DNA of 7,033 nt, taken from NCBI GenBank assembly GCA_964592375.1, contig CAZQDP010000088.1, forward strand, positions 1 through 7,033. Direction: 5' to 3'. A model generated the notes under the pieces. The model saw nothing but the letters and a program-made list of their open reading frames with translations, did no database searches and was not told the DNA's origin. Numbering within the stretch: position 1 is the stretch's first letter; the number at the start of each line of letters is the position of its first letter. Positions 6,465-7,033 of the stretch are shown piece after piece. The DNA is from CAZQDP01 sp964592375 (GTDB lineage Bacteria; Bacillota; Clostridia; RUG12999). The translations under genes and the position numbers were made by a program.

Positions 6465-7033
6465 TGACTCTCTTCCTCTGCTAAGTATGTTATTCCATAC
6501 ATCCCAAACATTTCAATTCTGCCGATTGGTAGCTTCAAATATCCCTCATTCTCCGTAAGATTACCATGATAGACCACCTTCATCTCAGAGGGCAGTGACA
6601 ACATACTTTTAACCTTTTTATTGCCGAGATGAATCCATACTGCCGTATTGGTTACCGGCACCAAGGGATACTGCTCCTGCATATTCAATACAGAAAGAAT
6701 ATACCGCCTTTTCTCGGGCTGATGCATCATCACAAATTCAATCGGATACGGTGCATCGGACAAAATGGCATACTCCCCTTGGCAGAGCAAATCGATGGCC
6801 TTTAAAAAAACCTTTGCATTATCCGTTGTATATAATTTTTCATATGCTCCGGCGCTCCATAGCACTCTGCCCTTGCCTTCCTTTCGCAAAATCATGGCAG
6901 GCATGTCTGTATCACGCCCGGGAGGATTGGAATGAATGCTGGCTACATGCAGCCCATCGGATGGATCGGTATAGGGTAGCGTAATGGTAGCTATAACCTC
7001 CTCAGGATAATTTGCTTTTGCGATATACTGCGG
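6461..7033 (-). CDS. C-terminal part of a glycoside-hydrolase-like protein (beta-galactosidase-trimerisation-like tail); N-terminus off the window
   Basis: The frame is open to the right edge, giving 190 visible residues. The first internal Met (6904) has no ribosome binding site, and coding-type sequence continues upstream of it, so it is not the start. The segment LHVASIHSNPPGRDTDMPAM followed by GKGRVLWSAG matches the pattern 'H-PP...PA...GKGR-Y-G' that ends the trimerisation-like (flavodoxin-like) domain of GH42 and GHL6-type glycosidases. The final 90 residues (SDAPYPIEFVMMHQPEKRRYILSVLN onward) look like the small beta-domain that follows it in such proteins. No signal or membrane segment is seen in this part. 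The catalytic barrel would lie beyond the window, so the substrate cannot be stated. It overlaps the next gene by 4 nt and is the most upstream visible member of the xylB operon. The family call is from pattern memory only. Confidence 0.65.
   Translation of the reverse strand, partial: PQYIAKANYPEEVIATITLPYTDPSDGLHVASIHSNPPGRDTDMPAMILRKEGKGRVLWSAGAYEKLYTTDNAKVFLKAIDLLCQGEYAILSDAPYPIEFVMMHQPEKRRYILSVLNMQEQYPLVPVTNTAVWIHLGNKKVKSMLSLPSEMKVVYHGNLTENEGYLKLPIGRIEMFGMYGITYLAEEESQ

Noticed and set aside
5892..6467. Plus-strand ORF of 191 codons
   Set aside because: It is antisense to the metallophosphoesterase, which has every family motif.

Overview
The window looks like chromosomal DNA from a Gram-positive, probably clostridial (Bacillota), polysaccharide-degrading bacterium. 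This rests on strong AGGAGG-type ribosome binding sites 7 nt before the starts, AT-rich intergenic DNA with a TATAAT-type promoter, a terminator with a T tract, and genes for a secreted modular carbohydrate-active protein, a xylulokinase and a glycoside-hydrolase-like protein. I cannot name the genus. All supported genes are on the minus strand, so transcription runs from the right edge to the left edge.

Right part (7033 to 4448) is an apparent operon. First comes the C-terminal 190 residues of a gene entering from beyond the right edge; it resembles the trimerisation-like tail of beta-galactosidase-type (GH42/GHL6-like) glycosidases. It overlaps by 4 nt (ATGA) a YfcE/MJ0936-type metallophosphoesterase of 155 residues. 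After 28 nt comes xylB, a complete xylulokinase of 506 residues. A strong hairpin terminator (4385-4413) closes the unit.

Middle (4008-4447) is non-coding or nearly so. It holds that terminator, a good sigma-A-like promoter (4312-4340), a leader of about 300 nt with a possible 36-residue membrane or signal-peptide-like ORF, and a perfect 21-bp palindrome (4032-4052) just before the ribosome binding site of the next gene.

Left part (4007 to 1) is one uninterrupted reading frame of at least 1335 codons that leaves the window at the left edge. It encodes a secreted protein: a signal peptide, two tandem copies of a unit of about 435 residues (a cohesin/CBM-like beta-sandwich, a Pro/Thr linker, and a LamG/jelly-roll-like domain), then a right-handed beta-helix domain of the type seen in GH141-like glycosidases. 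Its C-terminus is missing. It is the least ordinary object here and is easily overlooked, because it has no stop codon in the window and plus-strand ORFs cover it.

Inferred theme: extracellular attack on plant-type polysaccharide by the modular protein, further glycoside cleavage by the partial enzyme at the right edge, and entry of xylulose into the pentose phosphate pathway through XylB. No xylose isomerase, transporter or regulator is visible.
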